A DNA stretch of 64,000 bases from Corallincola holothuriorum (GCF_003336225.1 NZ_QPID01000002.1:372001-436000); one strand, 5' to 3'. Shown: positions 18,607 through 31,402, counted from the stretch's first letter. Translations and numbers: made by a program. The notes: a model not told the origin generated them from the sequence alone.

Positions 18607-20241
18607 ATGAGCTGGATTAACAACCTTAATTTTCGTGGTAAACAGCTGTTTCTATCGTCGCTGTTTGTACTTGTTTTAGTGATTGTCTTTTCTGTGGCGT
18701 ACAGCGCGATAACTGCGCTGGCGGCAGATTCCGATGAGATAAGTAAGCGCTTGATGCCCCGTCTTGAGCTGTTGCTACAGGCCGACCGGGATCTGCACCA
18801 AGCACAGCTGGCTGAGCGCTCGTTAGTGTTTGTTCCGGTGGATGATCCAAGTTACGCCGAGTTCAAAAAACAGCATCAAGAAAACATCAAGCAGAGTGGC
18901 GATCGAATGGCGAAGTTTAATGAACTCAGCCTAGATACCGAATCAAAGCAGCTATTTGATAACTACCTTCGCCTACGCCAGATATGGCTCAAAAGTACGC
19001 AGCAAGTTTTAGCTGTGGCTGATGACGACTGGGAACAGGCCAAAACGCTCAGTTTGGGGGAGGCAGAGCAACAGTTCCAAGCCATGCGCAATGTTGTTGA
19101 CGCCTTGACTGAGTTAGTCGAAAAGCACGCCAATGAGAAAGTAATCAGTTCCGATGAGAATGCCGAATCCGCCATTAGCCAGCTATTGTTTTGGGGTATC
19201 GCCGGGGCCATTGTTTGTATCATCTTGGCACTTTGGGTGGGATCTGTCGCAGGTAAGTCTCTTATTCATATTCGTGATCGGATGGCTGAAATTGCAGATG
19301 GTGAAGGGGATTTGAGCCAACGTCTCAATGTATCCGGTAAAGATGAAGTGGCTGAGCTTGCCAGTACCTTTAATCGCTTTGTTGGCAACCAATCAGATTT
19401 AATTAAGCAGATCCAGAGCCTGGTTGCAGGATTGAATGATGAACTGGAACAGGTGGGCAGCTTAGCTGGCCGTGCTCGTCAGGCTGCCAATGAGCAGCAA
19501 GGCGAGAATGATCAGGTTGCTACCGCCGTCACCGAAATGGCGGCCTCGGTGCAAGAAGTTGCACGCAATGCCAATGATGCGGCCGAGGCGACCCATCAGG
19601 CCGATTCGGATGTTGTGAATGGTCGCGCCGTGGTCGATCAAACCATTGGCGGTATTGAAGAGTTAGCCAACAATATTGAGCAATCAGCAGAAGTTATCCA
19701 ACGGGTTGAAAATGGCAGCCGTGATATTGGTACCGTGATGGATGTGATCAGTGGTATCGCCGAGCAGACCAACTTGTTGGCGCTTAACGCGGCAATTGAA
19801 GCGGCGCGAGCAGGTGAGCAGGGTCGCGGCTTTGCCGTGGTGGCCGACGAGGTAAGAACGCTGGCCCAGCGCACGCAGGATTCGACTAACGAGATCCGCG
19901 AGATCATCGAACGCTTGCAGTCACTCTCCCACGAAGCCGTTCAGGCCATGGGTGAGAGCCAAGGGCGTGCTACGGATCTGGTGCAACACGCTGGACAAAC
20001 CGGCCAAGTACTGGAACAGATCACTGCTGCAGTACAAGAGATTGCAGGCATGAACACCCAAATAGCCACCGCCGCGGAGCAACAGTCCAGCACTGCGGAC
20101 CAGATCAGCGAAAACGTTGTGCGGATCAAGCACATGGCCGAAGAGACCGATGCTATCGCTCAGGACGTATCTAACTCCAGCGAACGGGTTCAGGCGCAGA
20201 GTGGTGACATCGCTGGTTTGGTGAATCGCTTTAAAGTGTAA
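18607..20241 (+). CDS. Methyl-accepting chemotaxis protein (4HB sensor)
   Basis: 544 residues. Transmembrane chemoreceptor: helix 1 (about 11-33), a four-helix-bundle-like periplasmic sensor (about 35-185), helix 2 (about 188-212), HAMP (about 213-265) and the cytoplasmic signalling hairpin, whose tip reads [21 protein letters not shown]. It ends ...LVNRFKV without a CheR/CheB-binding pentapeptide, as in many marine receptors. ATG 18607 is chosen because GAGGA (18595-18599) lies 7 bases upstream; a longer frame opens at 18589. The ligand is unknown. Monocistronic, with its own terminator. Confidence 0.92.
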   Translation: MSWINNLNFRGKQLFLSSLFVLVLVIVFSVAYSAITALAADSDEISKRLMPRLELLLQADRDLHQAQLAERSLVFVPVDDPSYAEFKKQHQENIKQSGDRMAKFNELSLDTESKQLFDNYLRLRQIWLKSTQQVLAVADDDWEQAKTLSLGEAEQQFQAMRNVVDALTELVEKHANEKVISSDENAESAISQLLFWGIAGAIVCIILALWVGSVAGKSLIHIRDRMAEIADGEGDLSQRLNVSGKDEVAELASTFNRFVGNQSDLIKQIQSLVAGLNDELEQVGSLAGRARQAANEQQGENDQVATAVTEMAASVQEVARNANDAAEATHQADSDVVNGRAVVDQTIGGIEELANNIEQSAEVIQRVENGSRDIGTVMDVISGIAEQTNLLALNAAIEAARAGEQGRGFAVVADEVRTLAQRTQDSTNEIREIIERLQSLSHEAVQAMGESQGRATDLVQHAGQTGQVLEQITAAVQEIAGMNTQIATAAEQQSSTADQISENVVRIKHMAEETDAIAQDVSNSSERVQAQSGDIAGLVNRFKV

Positions 20242-20274
20242 GCCGAATACTGTGCCTATGTTCACGACTAATAG

Positions 20275-20299
20275 CCCGCTCGATGAGCGGGATTTTTTT
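20275..20299 (+). terminator. Chemoreceptor gene terminator
   Basis: 7-bp stem CCCGCTC/GAGCGGG (20275-20281, 20285-20291) with GAT loop, then ATTTTTTT. Confidence 0.9.
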
Positions 20300-20446
20300 G
20301 TGATAAGCAGGCTAAAACGGGTTCAATCAGTCAGTTACAATGAAAGCACTCATTCATTAGTAAGTCGGGCAGGGCATCTAGTGGATTGGGGGTAGGTATA
20401 CCAAGCTCCCTTATCCAGATAGAACGTCTGTGTATATCTATCTAGC

Positions 20447-20453
20447 GTTAGCT
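20447..20453 (+). other. Cassette-type core site, left boundary
   Basis: GTTAGCT within CTAGCGTTAGCT lies 12 bases before the start codon of the next gene. It is the exact reverse complement of AGCTAAC (21120-21126) at the end of that gene, as expected of R' and R'' core sites of an integron cassette. Integron origin is inference. Confidence 0.45.
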
Positions 20454-20465
20454 GAGAGGGGAATT

Positions 20466-21125
20466 ATGATATCGCAAGAAAGTTTTAATAAACGCTGTGT
20501 GGAATACGATTTAAAGTATCGCAAAGCTAAGAAGAATGCTGATGCACTTGAAATACTATCTATTGCTGATAAGCAGTGTTTTGTTGAGGCATTTGATTCA
20601 AATCCTAAACCAGCATGTCATTCTGGTTGTTCACATTGCTGCCATTTGAGAGTTGTTGCCTATCCTCACGAATTAGTCGCAATTCATCAATACGTTAATT
20701 CTAAATTCTCTTCCCAAAAACGATCACAGATACTTGAACGGGTTAGAAATCAGTACGAAAAAGTAAAAGGTTTAACGGAAGCAGAACATTTTGTAATAAA
20801 TGTTGAATGTCCTTTTCTAGATAATCATAAATGTACGATATATCCCGTACGCCCAATGACCTGTGCCAGCTATCATTCTTGCTCGGAGGCTATTTGTAAG
20901 CACTCATACGATGAACCCTCAGATATGAGCACGAACATCCCTTTAAACCCAAGGGTATCTATTGAACAAGATATTCAGTTTTCTGTAGTGGAGCAGGTGC
21001 TTAAGTACAATAGAGATGATGTTGAAAAATATGAATTACTTCAAGGGCTACATAAATTATTCCAAAACCCCAAAGCAATTCAACGTTGGAAAAGCGGCAG
21101 AAAAATGTTCAAAAATTTCAGCTAA
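20466..21125 (+). CDS. YkgJ/UPF0153-type CxxxCxxCC metal-cluster protein
   Basis: 219 residues, cytosolic. The motif C-H-S-G-C-S-H-C-C (about residues 46-54) and a later set C-P-F-L-D..CTIYPVRPMTC..YHSC...C match the zinc- or iron-chelating CxxxCxxCC family (YkgJ, FliB-like). Members are thought to bind an iron-sulphur or metal centre; the role here is unknown. GAGAGGGG just upstream supports ATG 20466. The gene is visibly richer in A+T than its neighbours and uses rarer A/T-ending codons. It has its own Shine-Dalgarno but no clear promoter, and the stop codon lies inside an attC-like core. Together this suggests acquisition as a mobile cassette. Confidence 0.8.
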   Translation: MISQESFNKRCVEYDLKYRKAKKNADALEILSIADKQCFVEAFDSNPKPACHSGCSHCCHLRVVAYPHELVAIHQYVNSKFSSQKRSQILERVRNQYEKVKGLTEAEHFVINVECPFLDNHKCTIYPVRPMTCASYHSCSEAICKHSYDEPSDMSTNIPLNPRVSIEQDIQFSVVEQVLKYNRDDVEKYELLQGLHKLFQNPKAIQRWKSGRKMFKNFS

Positions 21126-21144
21126 CAAATTGTTCAACAGGGAC
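21120..21144 (+). other. attC-like half-site overlapping the stop codon
   Basis: AGCTAAC (21120-21126) followed by AAATTGTTCAACAGGGACT resembles the R''-L'' end of attC sites of the VCR type. A GTTAAGC (21191-21197) could be a right core, but the intervening bases do not pair with the left half, so the site looks degenerate or truncated. Confidence 0.4.
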
Positions 21145-21251
21145 TCTGTAGTTGATCCGTTCTAGTCGGCACTAAAGTCAAACGCGGTGAGTTAAGCTTT
21201 TACTGCCTTGCTCTCTTATACATCACCGACGCTATCAATGAGTTATTCCCC

Positions 21252-21284
21252 GCAAATAAAAAGCCCGCTGAATCAGCGGGCTTT
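21252..21284 (-). terminator. valS terminator
   Basis: Perfect 11-bp arms AAAGCCCGCTG/CAGCGGGCTTT (21260-21270, 21274-21284) with AAT loop; on the minus strand the stem is followed by TTTTATTTG. It can also act on transcripts from the gene on the plus strand. Confidence 0.88.
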
Positions 21285-21309
21285 GGTAGTTTTTGTAACT
21301 AACCTGAGT

Positions 21310-24159
<2,850 letters not shown>

Positions 24160-24169
24160 AAATCTTATG

Positions 24170-24628
24170 TCAGCTTGAAGCGGAGTTTGGAGTGGCCAGA
24201 TCGTATGTGTCGATGGCCAATCCCGCAGTCCGGTATTGTTTGTATCGCTCACGTGCCAACTGTTTGTTGGTCGCGTCAGCGGGGACGAAATCGATAATGA
24301 GGCGCGATTTTACCGCAAATGAGGGCATTTGTGGGCAGAGATTAATCAGAACAGTGCGTTGTCCTTTCGGGGCATCACAACCTATCTCTACGGGGGCACC
24401 GCCAGCAGGCCCTTCGCCCGCTAAATTGTGGGGAACAAAGCTATCGGGATCGAAGCCAAAAAGCAGTTCATCAACCGCTTCTGCCTGCGCTCTATCTGCG
24501 GCCAGGATATAGACTTTTTCTTTGTCTAAATAACAGCGCTCAGCCAAACGGCAGGCAGATAAAAGCAACGCAGGCGCACTGGGCGCCTGCGGATCTTCCG
24601 GTAGCAGGTAAAAAACTACCTGCGTCAT
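24170..24628 (-). CDS. holC: DNA polymerase III chi subunit
   Basis: 152 residues (E. coli chi 147). Chi joins psi in the clamp loader and contacts SSB. Features: MTQVVFYLL start, [47 protein letters not shown] and RLIIDFVP, all typical of HolC. It starts one base after the pepA stop codon and ends 10 bases before valS, so it is translated within the pepA-holC-valS operon. The sequence is more divergent from enterobacterial chi than its neighbours are from theirs, as usual for this subunit. Confidence 0.92.
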   Translation of the reverse strand: MTQVVFYLLPEDPQAPSAPALLLSACRLAERCYLDKEKVYILAADRAQAEAVDELLFGFDPDSFVPHNLAGEGPAGGAPVEIGCDAPKGQRTVLINLCPQMPSFAVKSRLIIDFVPADATNKQLARERYKQYRTAGLAIDTYDLATPNSASS

Positions 24629-24629
24629 A

Positions 24630-26138
24630 TTAGTCTCCCGGTGTTTCTTCTGCCCGGTTGAGCAGGAACTGGGTCAACATAGGAACAGGGCGGCCAGTTG
24701 AGCCTTTATCTTTACCACTTCGCCAAGCGGTACCGGCCACATCGAGGTGTGCCCAATGGTACTTTTTGGTGAAACGAGACAGGAAGCAGCCTGCGGTGAT
24801 TGCGCCCGCTGGGCGGCCACCGATGTTGGCCATATCAGCGAATGGGCTTTCCAGCTGTTCTTGATACTCGTCCCATAGCGGCAAACGCCATGCACGGTCG
24901 CCACTCTGCTCTGATGCGTTGAGTAACTCATGGGCAAGAGGGTTGTGAGTGCTCATCAAACCGCTGGCATGTTTACCTAACGCAATCACACAGGCGCCAG
25001 TCAGTGTGGCTACATCTACCACTAGCTCAGGCTCAAAGCGTTCAACATAGGTAAGGGCATCACACAGTACCAAACGACCTTCTGCGTCAGTGTTGAGGAC
25101 TTCGACGGTTTGGCCATTCATCGTGGTGACGATATCGCCTGGGCGGTAGGCGTTGGCATCCGGCATATTTTCACAGCCAGCTAAAACGCCAATGACGTTT
25201 AGCGGTAGTTGCAACTCTGCCAGTGCTTTCATGGTACCCAGTACGCCCGCGGCACCTCCCATGTCGTATTTCATCTCATCCATGCCATCGCCCGGCTTTA
25301 ATGAGATACCGCCGGAATCGAAGGTCAGGCCTTTGCCGACCAAAACGATGGGCTGGCTATTTGTGGCTTTATCCCCTTTGTAATGGATAAGGCTCATCTT
25401 GGCTTCATTAATAGAGCCGCGACTGACTGCCAAGTAGGAGTTCATACCTAGCTCGGCCATCTCTGCTTCGCCGATAACATCAACATCAATTTGTGGATAT
25501 TCTGCGGCCAGTTTTTCAGCCTGTTCGGCCAGATAAACTGGATTACAGATATTTGGCGGCATGTTGGCTACGTCTTTACAGGTTTCGATACCTGCTGCGA
25601 CACTTAAACCGTGATTGATTGCCTGTTCACCAATGGACAGTTCGCGTCTGGTGGGTACGTTGAAAACTAATTTGCGTAGTGGGCGACGCGTCTCATCCTT
25701 CTTGCTTTTCAGCATGTCGAAGCTGTACAGATTATCGCGGGTGGTTTCCACCGCCTGACGTACTTTCCAATAGGTATCACGCGCTTTGACATGGAGTTCG
25801 GTAAGGAAACACACCGCTTCCATGGAGCCAGTTTCATTGAGTGTGCTGATAGTTTTGGCGATGATTTGGCGATACTGCTTTTCGTCTAACTCGCGCTCTT
25901 TACCGCAACCAACCAGCAATACACGTTCGGACAGGACGTTAGGCACATGGTGTAATAGCAACATCTGCCCTGGCTTACCTTCTAGGTCGCCACGGCGTAA
26001 CAGGTTACTGATATAACCATCGCTTATCTTATCGAGCTGTTCAGCGATCGGTGATAAGCGGCGTGGTTCAAAAACGCCAACGACAACACAAGCGCTACGT
26101 TGTTTTTCCGGACTTCCGCTTTTGACACTGAACTCCAT
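24630..26138 (-). CDS. pepA: Leucyl aminopeptidase PepA
   Basis: 502 residues (E. coli 503). Hexameric two-metal M17 aminopeptidase removing N-terminal residues; in E. coli it also binds DNA in Xer recombination and carAB control. The C-terminal catalytic domain has [10 protein letters not shown] (Lys, Asp), [10 protein letters not shown] and the signature [14 protein letters not shown]. The N-terminal 170 residues match the PepA DNA-binding alpha/beta domain. First gene of the pepA-holC-valS operon, divergent from lptF, the arrangement seen in E. coli. The 230-base divergent spacer (26139-26368) holds the promoters of both; I could not pick a convincing box. Confidence 0.95.
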   Translation of the reverse strand: MEFSVKSGSPEKQRSACVVVGVFEPRRLSPIAEQLDKISDGYISNLLRRGDLEGKPGQMLLLHHVPNVLSERVLLVGCGKERELDEKQYRQIIAKTISTLNETGSMEAVCFLTELHVKARDTYWKVRQAVETTRDNLYSFDMLKSKKDETRRPLRKLVFNVPTRRELSIGEQAINHGLSVAAGIETCKDVANMPPNICNPVYLAEQAEKLAAEYPQIDVDVIGEAEMAELGMNSYLAVSRGSINEAKMSLIHYKGDKATNSQPIVLVGKGLTFDSGGISLKPGDGMDEMKYDMGGAAGVLGTMKALAELQLPLNVIGVLAGCENMPDANAYRPGDIVTTMNGQTVEVLNTDAEGRLVLCDALTYVERFEPELVVDVATLTGACVIALGKHASGLMSTHNPLAHELLNASEQSGDRAWRLPLWDEYQEQLESPFADMANIGGRPAGAITAGCFLSRFTKKYHWAHLDVAGTAWRSGKDKGSTGRPVPMLTQFLLNRAEETPGD

Positions 26139-26368
26139 GGGGACTCCTCAAACCTTACAGACAAATCAAGGTGTTTGTTAGATAATGCAGCTAACGCACT
26201 ATCGGTGCTAAGAATTAAAGCCCGCTTTGGCCGCGAACTTTTGGTTATGTACTATAGTCGAAGTGGTGGCAAAAGCACTGATTTCAAGCTTAAAAATATA
26301 AAAACGGTGCGTTAGATTAAATTTACGCATAACGTATCCAAAATGAGCAGTTTGTAGGCAGATATTAC

Positions 26369-27478
26369 GTGATTCTTTTTCGTTACTTGGCAAGAGAGCT
26401 ATTCAAAGCACAACTCACTGTGCTAGCTGTATTAATGCTCATTTTCCTCAGCCGTGAATTCGTTTCGGTGTTAACTAAAGCGGCCGAAGGAAAGTTTCCC
26501 GCAGATTTAGTGACCAGTCTGGTTTTATTAAACTTACCTGGCCTGATCTTGATGATTCTGCCACTCAGTATGTTTCTGGGGATCTTAATTGCGCTTGGGC
26601 GTATGTACGCCGAAAGTGAGATGGTGGTGTTGCGTGCCTGCGGTGTTAGTGAGTGGTACGTTGCACGGGTGACGTTGGCGGCCGCGGTATTCCTCGGGCT
26701 GATTGGTGGAGCAACCAGCCTCTATTTGAAACCTTGGGCAGAAGAGCAGCAGCTTCAGCTGCTAGAAGATGCTGACGCCAGTGCTGGCTTGAGTACGTTA
26801 GTGGCCGGGCAGTTTAAGCAAACTTTCGATGGTAAGTCTGTGGTTTTTGTCGAGAAGATGAGCCGCGATGGGCGGACGTTATTTAAAGTGTTCCTAGCGC
26901 AAACACCCTCCATAAATGAGCGGCACAAGAATTTTTCTATTGTGGTCTCTGATATGGGCTCCGTGCAGGAGGCCAAGAACCAGCCCAGCATGTTGGTGCT
27001 GAATGAAGGCACGCGCTGGGAGGGGCATCCCAGACGTTTGGATTATCATATTGTTGATTTCGAAGAGTATCAGGTGTTACTCAAAGAGTTTGATGTTGAT
27101 GAGCGCGGACGAAAGATAGATGCCTGGCCATTGGCAAAATTGTTTGAAGATGGGTCGACAGAGGCGAAGGCTGAGATCCAATGGCGCTTAGCTGTGCCAC
27201 TTTCCATTCCTATTTTGGCATTGATTGCCGTGCCGTTAGCCGCGGTTAACCCACGACAGGGAAAATTTGCCAAAATGCTCCCCGCCATTCTTTTGTATCT
27301 GGGGTATTACGTCTTGTTAATGTCGGGTCATAAAGCGCTGGAGGATGGTGCCTTACCTGCGTCACTGGGTTTATGGTGGATCCATGCTTTGGCCGCGTCA
27401 TTTGGCGCGGTATTGATTATGCGTGGTAGGCCGATTGGTGTGCGCTTGGTAGCGAGATTAAAGGGGATGAAGGGATGA
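26369..27478 (+). CDS. lptF: LPS export permease LptF
   Basis: 369 residues. Inner-membrane subunit of the LptB2FG extractor that moves lipopolysaccharide towards LptC and the Lpt bridge. Membrane helices at both ends (about 12-33, 50-80, 100-120; then about 270-360) enclose a periplasmic beta-jellyroll (about 125-255); the N-terminal FRYLARELFKAQLTVLAVLMLIF block is typical. The start is GTG 26369 with only a modest AGGCAG upstream. The stop overlaps the lptG start by ATGA, so the two are coupled. Confidence 0.94.
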   Translation: MILFRYLARELFKAQLTVLAVLMLIFLSREFVSVLTKAAEGKFPADLVTSLVLLNLPGLILMILPLSMFLGILIALGRMYAESEMVVLRACGVSEWYVARVTLAAAVFLGLIGGATSLYLKPWAEEQQLQLLEDADASAGLSTLVAGQFKQTFDGKSVVFVEKMSRDGRTLFKVFLAQTPSINERHKNFSIVVSDMGSVQEAKNQPSMLVLNEGTRWEGHPRRLDYHIVDFEEYQVLLKEFDVDERGRKIDAWPLAKLFEDGSTEAKAEIQWRLAVPLSIPILALIAVPLAAVNPRQGKFAKMLPAILLYLGYYVLLMSGHKALEDGALPASLGLWWIHALAASFGAVLIMRGRPIGVRLVARLKGMKG

Positions 27479-28542
27479 TTAAGATCCTTGACCTGTACAT
27501 TGGTCGCACTATCGTCACTACCTCCTCACTATGTCTAGTGGTACTGGTTGGCTTATCTGGCATCCTCAAGTTTGTTGGCCAGTTGCGACGAGTGGGCAAA
27601 GGCACCTATGAGATGAGTGATGCCTTGCTTTTTACTGTGCTCAGCGTGCCACGGGATATCGAGATGTTTTTCCCCATGGCAGTGTTATTGGGGGCGCTGA
27701 TTGGTCTGGGCATGCTGGCTTCAAACAGCGAGCTCATTGTCATGCAGGCTGGGGGCTGGTCGCGTTTACAGATCACCGGATCGGTGATGAAAACAGCGAT
27801 CCCGCTGATGTTACTGGTCATGGCCTTAGGAGAGTACGGCGCGCCGGTGGCTGAGCGTATGGCGAAAGAGCTGCGGGCACAGGAACTATCTGGCGGGAGT
27901 TTAATTACCTCCCAGCGAGGAATATGGGCCAAAGATGGCGACAGCTTTATCAATATCGGTGAAGTGGTTGATGAGAACACGCTCGGACAGGTGACTATCT
28001 ATGAGTTTGATCGCAAGCTGGATCTGCACCGTATCGTAGCCGCGCGTGCCGCCGAGTTTAAAGGCAGTGTGTGGCAGTTAGAGGATGTGACATTTACTCA
28101 GTTTGAAGAAGATAAGGTGACCAATCGGCATCAACCCACAGACTTTTGGACCTCCTATCTCACCCCGGAAAAGCTCAGTGTGGTGACGGTTAAACCGGAA
28201 GCCCTCTCTTTAGCGGGCTTGTCTGACTATATCGCCTATCTGGAAAATAGTAATCAAGAGTCAGCCCGTTACGAATTGGCTTTTTGGCGTAAGTTACTGC
28301 AACCCGCTACCGTAGCGGTCATGATGTTGCTGGCACTCTCTTTTGTTTTTGGTCCGTTGCGCTCAGTCACCATGGGGGCAAGGATCCTGATGGGGATAGT
28401 GGCCGGTTTTACCTTCTATATCTGTGAGCAGGTATTTGGCCCCATTACGCTGGTGTATCAGATACCACCGGTGATCGGCGCTATCCTGCCTGCAACTCTG
28501 TTTACCGGCATAGCGGTATTTTTGCTGCGGCGAAAACACTAG
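27475..28542 (+). CDS. lptG: LPS export permease LptG
   Basis: 355 residues. Second permease of the LptB2FG complex. The topology mirrors LptF: N-terminal LDLYIGRTIVTTS amphipathic entry, membrane helices (about 12-35, 60-82, 100-122), a periplasmic jellyroll (about 130-260) and three C-terminal helices. The ATPase partner LptB is not in the window, as usual. The ATG overlaps the lptF stop. It ends facing the RDD gene on the opposite strand with only about 36 bases between. Confidence 0.94.
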   Translation: MIKILDLYIGRTIVTTSSLCLVVLVGLSGILKFVGQLRRVGKGTYEMSDALLFTVLSVPRDIEMFFPMAVLLGALIGLGMLASNSELIVMQAGGWSRLQITGSVMKTAIPLMLLVMALGEYGAPVAERMAKELRAQELSGGSLITSQRGIWAKDGDSFINIGEVVDENTLGQVTIYEFDRKLDLHRIVAARAAEFKGSVWQLEDVTFTQFEEDKVTNRHQPTDFWTSYLTPEKLSVVTVKPEALSLAGLSDYIAYLENSNQESARYELAFWRKLLQPATVAVMMLLALSFVFGPLRSVTMGARILMGIVAGFTFYICEQVFGPITLVYQIPPVIGAILPATLFTGIAVFLLRRKH

Positions 28543-28578
28543 CAACTGTCAAAAACAGAAACGATTGGCGCCCCTTAT

Positions 28579-29079
28579 TTATGGGGTTTGCCAATTTCTA
28601 AATTGATTCGCTTCTTTACTTAGAACAATCACTTCGCAATCCGCCATATGATCCTGTAGCGCCAATTTTTGCTTCCGGTCCATGATGACCAGCAGGTTGC
28701 CTATGCCCATGGCGGCAGAGAACAAGCGGATGATCGCCTGCATTAACGTGATCGCCGTGCCATCGTCATTTTGTACCCGTAAACGCCATGCCCGCATGCC
28801 GATGGTTTGGCCGCCATGGCTCCAAAACCAGACGTAAAAACTACAAATACAGACCACCAAAAAGAAGGTGAACCAAGGCTGAGCGCCCAAATAGTCTGCT
28901 GTGTCCTGATAACCCTCTAAAGAGATTGCACCAAATTTTTCCAACACAACCACGAATAGCATGGCCAGCGCACCTGCAACCATATAGATCGCCATGACAA
29001 TTAAAAAGTCATAGATCATAGCGCCTAAGCGTCGAAAAAAGCCTGCACGGGGAAACTCTTTAAACGGATTTTCAGCCAT
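28579..29079 (-). CDS. RDD family membrane protein
   Basis: 166 residues with three hydrophobic segments (about 20-45, 70-92, 108-130). The RDD signature is present: arginine in FFRRLGAMIYD, and an aspartate in the second helix region, followed by GQTIGMRAWRLRVQNDDG, typical of the family. RDD proteins are inner-membrane proteins; some are linked to ion or cation exchange, but the role of this type is not settled. It is often beside lptG in related gammaproteobacteria. Convergent with lptG. Confidence 0.85.
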   Translation of the reverse strand: MAENPFKEFPRAGFFRRLGAMIYDFLIVMAIYMVAGALAMLFVVVLEKFGAISLEGYQDTADYLGAQPWFTFFLVVCICSFYVWFWSHGGQTIGMRAWRLRVQNDDGTAITLMQAIIRLFSAAMGIGNLLVIMDRKQKLALQDHMADCEVIVLSKEANQFRNWQTP

Positions 29080-29182
29080 GATTTACCTGTATATTGAGTG
29101 AACTAGCCAAGATTCTTGGTTCAGTGTATCAGATGATTTTTCGCAACTCTGTACGAATCTTGAGCGGTTAGAAAAACGGGGC

Positions 29183-29210
29183 TTGTCTAGCGGCGACGAA
29201 TACGTATAAT
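29183..29210 (+). promoter_or_regulatory. tRNA-Leu promoter
   Basis: TTGTCT (29183-29188) and a perfect TATAAT (29205-29210) are separated by 16 bases. The bases after the -10 box are GC-rich (AGCCGC), the kind of discriminator found at stringently controlled stable-RNA promoters. The tRNA begins about 65 bases downstream. Confidence 0.8.
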
Positions 29211-29280
29211 AGCCGCACTTCGTTACCGAGATGATTGCAAAATCTGCTCAGTAACACAGGCGGAAGCCTTAAAATTCATT

Positions 29281-29367
29281 GCCAGTGTGATGGAATTGGT
29301 AGACATGACGGATTCAAAATCCGTTGCCTTTGCGGGCGTGGCGGTTCAAGTCCGCCCACTGGTACCA
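29281..29367 (+). tRNA. tRNA-Leu (CAA anticodon)
   Basis: 87 bases including an encoded CCA. The acceptor arms GCCAGTG and CACTGGT pair (one G-U), the anticodon stem ACGGA/TCCGT encloses TTCAAAA with anticodon CAA, a long class II variable arm follows, and the T-arm is GGCGG-TTCAAGT-CCGCC. It reads UUG leucine codons. It has its own promoter and terminator. Confidence 0.97.
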
Positions 29368-29374
29368 AATTCGG

Positions 29375-29401
29375 AAACCCAGCCTTATGGCTGGGTTTTT
29401 T
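29375..29401 (+). terminator. tRNA-Leu terminator
   Basis: Perfect 10-bp arms AAACCCAGCC/GGCTGGGTTT (29375-29384, 29389-29398) with TTAT loop, then a T-tract. Confidence 0.93.
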
Positions 29402-29587
29402 CGTTTTGAGGGCGGAAACTGCTAGCCAATCACTTTTATCTCGTCGGTAATCCCCAACAAGGCAATGGCTGTTGCCTGAAAATTGATACCAAGCAATAAA
29501 TGTTCGATTGGGCAAGGTGCACACCATCGGTGGCGCCGTTGGCGGCTAGGCTTAAAAGGCAAGCTTGTGTCGACAAAGGATGTTGCC

Positions 29588-31402
29588 GTGGCCTCTTTCT
29601 ATCAACGTCTACCCTTTCTCTTGTTTGTGGTTGTTCTGAGCCTTTCGTCCGGTCTTGGTATTTGTACTGAGCTCGCAGGAGATCCTTTGAGCAATTTGGT
29701 AACGCAGTTTCAAGCGATACAAGGCAAAGATTTTCCATGTCAGTGGCGTTCAAAAGGGCCCTATAACGGGCCTTATGTCATGGTCGAGTGTCAGCCAATC
29801 AAGGTGGATATTGAGTGGGAAGTAGCTGAAAAACACGAAGGCCCAGATTTCACCGATAAGATGTTTTGGCACATAAAAGAGCGCGGTATAGGTGAATTAC
29901 ATATTTTTCAGGCCAAGCCAGATTGCAAAATCACATCAAAAAGTTGCGTTGAAACTTTTCGTGCTGTCGTACCTGGGTTTTCAGCGATCAGGCCTGAAAG
30001 TCGCCAGACTAAAATCGTCAGAAACTACGCTCAATTCTGGCGCAGACAGGATGATGGAGATGAGTTTTATCCCTATTTCGACTCGTGGCGGCATGCCAAT
30101 TTCAAGGCGAAAACCTATTGGCAAAGCGCGTGGTTCTTCTTAGAGGCAAAAAGAGGCAGTACGGTTCATAGTGATAGTCATATCAATTCCCCGCAGCTCC
30201 AGTGGTTTCAACATGGCGACTTTTCTGGCGCCAATAATATTGGCCAGCTTGATCTGGTGAATGGCGCACGTGCTAATGAAGAACTGTCAGATGGACTCTC
30301 TATGGTTGATTTGGCGCCCACCTATGAAGAGTTCTTTAGCTTGCTGCAGGGTAAGAAAATTGAGAAAAATTTTAGAATAGATTTCTCATCAGATTGGGCT
30401 TACGGCGAAGCGCATAAGCGCCACGTTCAGGGGGAATTGAGTTACACGCTGTCGGCCACTCGACCCGGTATGCTGGTTGTTTCGCCTACCGGCTCATTTG
30501 AGGCTTTTCGAAACTCCCCTAAGAAGTCGTTTGCCCCTCGGCAAAAGTCCTATCAAATAAAGAATGAAGGCGAGCAGGAGCTTAGTTTTAGTATCGCTGC
30601 TGACCAACCGTGGGTAGGCGTTCAGCCAAACAAAGGCAAACTAGCCCCCGATGAAACACTCGATATTCAGCTTTCTCTTAGGCCTGAGGCGGACAAGTTG
30701 CCAGCGGGCAAACATCAAGCGCAAGTGATGTTTGAAAACTCCTTATCTCACCTTGGCGATGGCTTTAGGCTGGTTGTATTGAAAGAGCGGCAGCGTTGGC
30801 GCTTGGTGATTGAGCAAAAAAATGATCTGGTGTTTGGCGACAGTTACCTGTTCGGTGGCATTGCGACAAAAGTAAACACGGAGATCGATTTTGAAATTGA
30901 AGATGGGAAGTTTAAAAATGGCAGTGGTAGAGCCTTTTTCGTGTCCCATCAATCCATCGCTCACCCTAAGGGCGGGTTTAATTGCAGCGTTAAAAATGAC
31001 CAAATTTATACCCCCCGTTTTGATGTTTCCGGCAGCGTTTCGGGCGGGTTCGTGAGTTTATCTCTGCCGTCAAACAATATGGGCTATGAAGTGCAGTTCA
31101 CTTGCGATGCCAACCCTAAGCCGTTGAAAGCATATTTCTACAGTTTTTATCAAAAAGCGAATCCAAAGGCGCTTAAAAAAGGGCAAAAGATCGCGGATTG
31201 GCCGAAGAAAATTCGCGAATATGTCGAGTCTGAGGCGGCTACCATCAGGACGAATGCTCACTTAACTTTTAACCAAGCGCTGTATCAGTTCCAAAAATCC
31301 TCTTGGAATACCATGCCATTGAAGCACCTGTATAGCCATCAAGAGGGAACCCCGGCTAGCGTCGACTACGACAATTTGGTTTTGTATGAGCAGGATAGGT
31401 GA
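29588..31402 (+). CDS. Secreted protein with BACON-like domain, function unknown
   Basis: 604 residues, not recognised as a named protein. The N-terminus (RLPFLLFVVVLSLSSGLG) is a signal peptide or anchor. The middle (about 318-385) has the pattern of a BACON/Ig-like module: a strand, W-x-x-V-x-P-x-x-G-x-L, then a regular run of strands ending in a Val-x-Phe-x-Asn edge. Six cysteines occur, several in pairs, consistent with a disulphide-bonded envelope protein. GTG 29588 is chosen because AAGGA (29576-29580) is 7 bases upstream; the frame is open from 29483. It lies just after tRNA-Leu, a common integration site, with no conserved neighbour. Somewhat A-rich, but not extreme. Confidence 0.65.
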   Translation: MASFYQRLPFLLFVVVLSLSSGLGICTELAGDPLSNLVTQFQAIQGKDFPCQWRSKGPYNGPYVMVECQPIKVDIEWEVAEKHEGPDFTDKMFWHIKERGIGELHIFQAKPDCKITSKSCVETFRAVVPGFSAIRPESRQTKIVRNYAQFWRRQDDGDEFYPYFDSWRHANFKAKTYWQSAWFFLEAKRGSTVHSDSHINSPQLQWFQHGDFSGANNIGQLDLVNGARANEELSDGLSMVDLAPTYEEFFSLLQGKKIEKNFRIDFSSDWAYGEAHKRHVQGELSYTLSATRPGMLVVSPTGSFEAFRNSPKKSFAPRQKSYQIKNEGEQELSFSIAADQPWVGVQPNKGKLAPDETLDIQLSLRPEADKLPAGKHQAQVMFENSLSHLGDGFRLVVLKERQRWRLVIEQKNDLVFGDSYLFGGIATKVNTEIDFEIEDGKFKNGSGRAFFVSHQSIAHPKGGFNCSVKNDQIYTPRFDVSGSVSGGFVSLSLPSNNMGYEVQFTCDANPKPLKAYFYSFYQKANPKALKKGQKIADWPKKIREYVESEAATIRTNAHLTFNQALYQFQKSSWNTMPLKHLYSHQEGTPASVDYDNLVLYEQDR

